Position numbers and translations under genes: made by a program. This document shows, in pieces, positions 59,721-64,000 of a stretch of 64,000 nt of DNA. Location of the stretch: the NCBI GenBank assembly GCA_033398695.1, contig CM065817.1:33428231-33492230 (forward strand), written 5' to 3'. Positions within the stretch are counted from its first letter, which is position 1. Every line of letters starts with the position of its first letter. The notes beneath the pieces were generated by a model. That model searched no databases. It saw only the letters and a program-made list of their open reading frames with translations, and was not told where the DNA came from. The stretch comes from Orobanche coerulescens (Eukaryota; Streptophyta; Magnoliopsida; Lamiales; Orobanchaceae).

Positions 59721-61703
59721 AGTTCCGCCCAAGATATATATGATGACCAGCGACCTTTTCATTCATTTTTCATTTCCTTTCTCTTCATTCGCTGGTGAGG
59801 TTTTGAGGAGACGAAACCATGTTGTTGGACAACAAATCCATGAAGTTTCCGAGTTTATATCACCGATCAATCATCCTATAACATCCTTCGATCCAATAAT
59901 CAAGGTTAGATCTTTAGAACCCTACTTTTGGGTAGATTTGGGGGTTTTCGCGTTTTTGTCCGATTCGTTCCGTTTTGTCGATTAATTCATGATGAATATG
60001 ATTAATCTTGTTGGTATTCTTAGTTTCCCTATGGATTCATGGTATATTTCGTGATTTTTACGGAATCGAGAGGGTTTGGTTGTGGTCCGCCCTCGTTGTT
60101 GTTTATATACGAATATACATGAATCGTAGGCGGGTTTTCGGGTGTATTCCAATTCCGTATTCATTTAGAAATGGTTGTGATTGTATTCTTCGAATCGTTA
60201 AGTTCGGTTTCATTGGTTCCTAGCGTTCGTCGGTGACTTTCCTTTCTGTTCGTTGCGTCGTCAATAATTCAAGGCAAGTATTTTTGGAAACCTTTATGCT
60301 TAACGTGGAATGGTAATGTATTTTGCGTGTGATTTGCTCACCTCGTGTTGGTCCGACGGGATCAAGGAGGGAATCCAAAGGTTTTCATCCCGGATTCATG
60401 AGTTTGTTTAGAGGGTCCTTAGAGGCCTCGTGCGGGAATTTATGATATGATTCTGTTCCCAAGGCAATGCATGTGCGTGTTTTGCTTTATAATAGAGCCA
60501 GTGCGGGAGGGTCCATAGAGGCCTCGTGCGGGAATTTATGATATGACTCTGTTCCCAAGGCAAATTGTTTGACTGTTTATTTTCGGAAAAGACATGTCTG
60601 GTTTTGGCTTTTGAAATTGATATTGGTGCATGTACTATGAAATGTGTAAGCGATTGGTTTGCCTTGAATACTTGTACTAGCGTAATTGCTAACCCCTTTG
60701 GGGGACCCGTTGTCGGGGAAATTCTTGTTATGGATTTCAGGTTATGTTCAAAGATTTAGCGGGCTACTGGATAGTACGAGGATGTCGGCCAAGGTTGTTG
60801 ACATGTGCAATTGAGTCTTGTTATTTCCTACTGTCTCTTTTGATGTGGATGTTTTCCGAATTGTAAACTTATAGATTGTACTCGCGAGTACTTAGGCTTT
60901 TTCTTTCGGATTGTGATTGGTCTTCGTTGGAGTTACTGTATTTGTCGGTTGATGTTTATTATGCCGGTTGCACCGGACGTGTTGTTTTATGTTCTTGTTG
61001 TTAACAATTGTTTCCTTGCTAACCGAGACGGTTAGTCGAGAGGTGTTTTCTTGTGTTAGCCTGGTGGATCCCATGTAGGGGTCCACGGCGCTGTAATACA
61101 CCTCGAATATCTTGGGGGTGTTACATGCCAAACCACCGCCGACCGGCCACAAAGCCCGGTAGCACCGTCAAATCACCCAGAACCTCACGAACCCGAATCC
61201 CTTACTTAAGGGTACTTCTTTTCGCTCGATTCACTCGGATATTTCAGTGTATTCCTCTGTCTCTTAAACTCCAGCCCCCAGTCGCGCCTTTTATACACAC
61301 AAGGAGGGAATCGGAGGATGTCACGGGATTCCCTTATGTTGATCATCGGCTCACGGGGGGACAAAGGATCAAAGAATCGGGAGCAGAATTGGAGTTTGGA
61401 GGAGTTGACCAAGAAGGGAAGAAATCGGGGGGGGGGGGGGGGGAAGGCCGGAGAGAAGGGAGGCGGTGAGAATGAAGGAGTGAGGGTAGGGTTAGGTATA
61501 TAAAAGGAGTAATCGGACGGTCGAGATTAGGTGTAGATATCTCGATCGGACGGCTCATATTATGAGGGCTGCCAAGGGTTATGGGCCGGGTTTGGGCTAG
61601 ATTAATTAAATATTATAACGGGCCGGGTTAGGCCAAAATTATAACAGACAGAACTCTGCCACTCAGTGGCAGTATACTAAAAAAATGATCGAAGCAGTGA
61701 GAC

Positions 61704-61708
<5 letters not shown>

Positions 61709-61751
<43 letters not shown>
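61709..61751. repeat. TA microsatellite
   Basis: About 20 TA units directly right of the copia element. The surrounding 61647-62240 is AT-rich with no recognisable gene. Confidence 0.9.
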
Positions 61752-61754
<3 letters not shown>

Positions 61755-62241
61755 AATAACATGCATTTTGTGATCTTAATTATTATTATAACTTTTATTT
61801 TAAGATCAAAATTATATTTTAATACCAAATTATAAAATTGACAAGTTTTATATCCCCATTCATAAGAGTATAAGTTTTTAGTACTATTTTGATTAAAAAG
61901 ACTAAAATGTCCTCCCAAAATTACCAATGTTGACTTTCTCTTTTCTTTTTGTATTTTATTTAATTTAAACTACTTTTATTTTCTTTTTTATTTTTCATTT
62001 TTTTCATCTGCTCAAAGCCGATCATTAATGTCCATCAACCAAAATTTAATTACAACATATACATCAAAACAACACAATCATTTTTGACAAAGGGTCTCTC
62101 AAAAATCTTATAAAAATCACAAGATTATTCGAAAAGAAAAGTTGACGTTCAAATAGGACTTCATTTGTCGTGCTTCTGGGTTCATAAAGAACGTATGCAT
62201 CAATATATTACCGCTGGAATTTTTTTTCCCAACAAGTTCTT

Positions 62242-62452
62242 ACGGACACGATCGCTGCACACGATGGGAAGCTACCGTGTGCGACGATCGTGTGCAACGG
62301 TCGTGTCCAACGGCTTTGACATCGTGCGCACAATTAACGTGTTCACGATCGTCTACAATCGTGTGCAGCGATCGTGTTCATGGCCAGAAACTTGCACACG
62401 ATCGCTGCACACGGTAACATACGACCGTATGCATCGGTCGTGTCCAAGGCAG
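62242..62452. repeat. cacgatcg foldback array
   Basis: acgatcgt, cacgatcgctgcacacg, gtgcagcgatcgtgt and similar words recur on both strands about ten times in 210 bases. The outer ends pair (ggacacgatcgctgca against tgcatcggtcgtgtcc). It lies about 60 bases upstream of the MuDR-type ORF. It could be a small foldback MITE or a binding-site array of the MuDR-type element. Confidence 0.6.
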
Positions 62453-62512
62453 ACCGTTTTAGAATATTGTTCGCTCAGTTTTCTGAATAATTATTCATCT
62501 TTTTGTAATCAG

Positions 62513-63184
62513 ATGTCGTGGCAGCGTATTTTGATACATCACGGTGGTCATTGGGAGCGATCGACATATGTAGACGGGGACTCCTTTTTTGTCTACATCG
62601 ACACGAGCAAAGTTAGTCATGCAAACCTCGTGGGGGTTATCAGAGAGATTTTAGGTGGTCCAAATAAGTCCGATTACAAATTATGGTACTTGACACACAT
62701 GGCCAAGGGAAACAAAGTAAAAGTCCTATTACGGGGCGATACCGAGATACTTCGATTACTAGTAGAATACAAGGAGGACCCTGAGGTCTATGCTGAGAAC
62801 GACATCTCCTCCACTCCCGAGGTTAATATGGGATGTAGCAGCTCGAGAGTAGAGCCCCGACAACATAAATTATGACATGCCTTCCAAAAATTATCAATAC
62901 GAGGAAGATGAGGAAGACGAGGAAGATGAGGAAGATGAGGAGATACATACATCCGAAGAAGAAGATTGTTGTAAAGACTTGCTTGAGTCACTATCAACGG
63001 AATTTCTTGCTTGGGTTCGCCAGCCGGCCCAAATGGATATTGTTATGAGTCGTCGGAACTTCTCATTCGACCATCAATCTGCGATCGATCATGAGCATAT
63101 ACAATCAATGCGTAACTGGATCATTCTATTTTCGGACCCCAGTAGTGCCGGGAGTTTGGGTTGGGTCGAGCAGCCTCCACCAGT
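62513..63184 (+). pseudogene. MuDR-type MULE transposase, N-terminal part, cut by an LTR
   Basis: From ATG 62513 (just after tttgtaatcag, an acceptor-like site) the frame reads MSWQRILIHHGGHWERSTYV, then a region with the PB1-like layout found at the N-terminus of plant MuDR transposases (SHANLVGVIREILGG, DYKLWYL, DTEILRLLVEYKEDPEVYAE). The frame closes at 62873-62875; the next frame continues with NYDMPSKNYQYEEDEEDEED and an acidic run, so a frameshift lies near 62830-62870 (an intron is less likely). The zinc-finger and catalytic parts are absent because an LTR begins at 63185. The ORF part upstream of 62513 is a translation of the array and is not counted. Confidence 0.65.
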
Positions 63185-64000
63185 TGTAATACCCGTGTTT
63201 TCTATTTTTGGTAATTTCTATTTTTGGTGTATGTTCGTTTCGGACAACTCGCTCATCATTGTTTTGGAATCCCGAATCTATTTTGTTCTTGTAGTTTTTC
63301 CGTTTGGACGAGTTTCTAGGATGTTTTTGCATAATTTTATCTTGAATTATATCTTGTCGCATGTACGTCCGATTCTCGTAAAACTTATTCGTTTTCGTTG
63401 TTTCTTGATTTGCATAAGTTTGTATGGATGAGTTGGTCGTGTTGAAACTTTCGATTCGTTAATCCGATGTTGTATCGCGATTTTTCGGGCACTTGGGCCG
63501 TTTTTGTAATTTTCATAAGTTTGGGGAATTTCGCTTTGTTTGCTACATTTCGGACTCTCCAGTGATCGGGATTATATTCTCTTTCAACGCTCAGCTTTGT
63601 CATCTTGATTATTACGTGTTTATGTTTCCGTATTCTGGTCTTGCTTCGCATTTCGACACTTTTGTCTTTGTTGCAGCAGCCGCGTGCAAGATCTTGACCG
63701 CTCGAGTAGCGCACGCTACTCCGGGCTTACTTACGTGCGCTATCACTGTGTGGTTAGCGTACTCTAACCTGGGGTTTGTAGCGTGCGCTAACAATTTCAG
63801 CGGTATGGACAGTAGGTTCAGTACTTCGGCACCGGACCAGGTAGCATACGCTAATTCAGCGTTAACGCACGCTAATTCCTAGTATTAGCGCACGCTAACC
63901 ATGTTAGCTTGCGTACGCTAACTGGAGGACAGTAGGCAGACTGTTCTTCCACGCCCCGTTAGCGCACGCTAATGCTTGTGCGTAGCGTGCGCTAAGACTG
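63185..64000 (+). mobile_element. Start of another long LTR, running off the window
   Basis: It starts tgtaatacccg inside the MuDR-type ORF (left target copy probably ccagt, 63180-63184). It has the same opening and spacing as the solo LTR at 50049 and a tagcgcacgcta array beginning about 515 bases in. The TATA box and the rest lie beyond 64000, so solo LTR and full element cannot be told apart. Confidence 0.75.
63700..64000 (+). promoter_or_regulatory. gtagcgcacgctac array in the last LTR
   Basis: At least eight copies of (g)tagcgcacgcta or tagcgtgcgcta occur in 300 bases (63705, 63780, 63886, 63961, 63983 regions), the same motif family as 59280-59720. The array is still running at the window end. 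Confidence 0.7.

Larger units (their letters stand above)
50049..61125 (+). mobile_element. Solo LTR nested in the copia 5' LTR (itself interrupted)
   Basis: Ends tgtaatatcc and ggtgttaca, inside a perfect duplication tgcca (50044-50048 and 61126-61130). Net length is about 2,390 bp without the Ty3 element at 50400-59081. Its first 350 bases are homologous, in the opposite orientation, to the 39700-40158 part of the LARD LTR. The plan on the plus strand is palindrome array 59280-59720, TATA-like at about 59733-59742, donor-like aatcaag|gttaga at 59905 and acceptor-like ggatttcag|gttatg at 60740. Confidence 0.9.
45885..61646 (-). mobile_element. Gag-only copia-type LTR retrotransposon
   Basis: LTRs at 45885-47489 (3') and 49346-61646 (5', split by nested elements; about 1.2 kb net each), with ends tgttata and acccaaca on the minus strand. 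The interior is only 1.86 kb: polypurine tract, gag, primer site; no protease, RT or integrase. The left terminal dinucleotide has mutated (ta for tg), and I find no clean target duplication (tacgg against gacag). It would depend on an autonomous copia relative. Confidence 0.85.
49346..61646 (-). repeat. 5' LTR of the copia-type element (contains a nested solo LTR)
   Basis: The visible LTR parts are 49346-50048 and 61126-61646, joined by the duplication tgcca around the nested unit. The uninterrupted version in the 3' LTR reads gaatgtcaaaccaccgcc near 46935. Confidence 0.85.

Noticed and set aside
61053..61503. Gly/Arg-rich ORFs near 61.1-61.5 kb
   Set aside because: They lie within the copia LTR and cross a long G run; the same sequence in the other LTR (47.0-47.3 kb) does not keep them.

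Overview
This is a plant nuclear window (most likely a flowering plant, probably a eudicot; the species cannot be named from the sequence). It is made almost entirely of nested transposable elements, and I see no intact host gene. The evidence is Ty3/gypsy chromovirus-type polyproteins with iMet-type primer sites, a copia-type gag, hAT and Mutator (FAR1-type and MuDR-type) transposases, MITEs, and long AT-rich or microsatellite spacers. Nearly every coding region carries stops or frameshifts.

Layout. 1-928: end of a non-autonomous hAT-like element, a 101-bp tandem duplication and AT-rich spacer. 928-4534: LINE remnant (minus strand) split by a complete hAT element (1177-4503, 8-bp duplication gtttcaac). 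4512-5128: AT-rich, nothing recognised. 5129-10706: small hAT-Ac-like element split by a Ty3 element (5798-10675, duplication ccgag). 10724-12858: three non-autonomous elements (hAT MITE with a tRNA-like box pair, foldback element, Mutator-type hairpin MITE). 12908-26974: FAR1-type MULE copy A, holding a 10-kb Tekay-like Ty3 element (16585-26655, duplication actcg). 26979-45135: the same succession inverted, with MULE copy B holding an 11-kb gene-less LTR element (29155-40158, duplication ttatg), which itself holds a solo LTR (29959-32422, duplication acaat). 45136-45694: a third, partial copy of the MULE right end. 45885-61646: gag-only copia-type element whose 5' LTR holds a solo LTR (50049-61125, duplication tgcca), which holds a full Ty3 element (50400-59081, duplication ccgta). 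61647-63184: AT-rich DNA, a CGATCG-rich foldback and the N-terminal part of a MuDR-type transposase, cut by another LTR that starts at 63185 and runs off the window.

The main result is a rearrangement anchored on the MULE. The 9-bp duplication ggaaaaaag lies left of copy A (12899-12907) and right of the third fragment (45695-45703), so these are the two outer ends of one insertion. Between them the MULE right end occurs three times (direct, inverted, direct), and a net ~7 kb left part occurs twice (direct, inverted). The inversion joint at 26974-26979 lies inside the duplicated target, four bases outside the MULE terminus. The different LTR elements in the two arms came later, because each arm keeps the other's empty site.

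The second result concerns the long-LTR elements. Five unlike LTR families share one plan: a dense array of a family-specific CpG-rich palindrome, a TATA-like box just downstream, a splice-donor-like AAG|GT 160-200 bases further on, and a TTTCAG acceptor-like site about 0.8-1.7 kb later. The palindrome differs between families while the rest of the plan is conserved. No host pathway can be read here; the genes present are those of the elements themselves (gag, protease, reverse transcriptase, RNase H, integrase, transposases).
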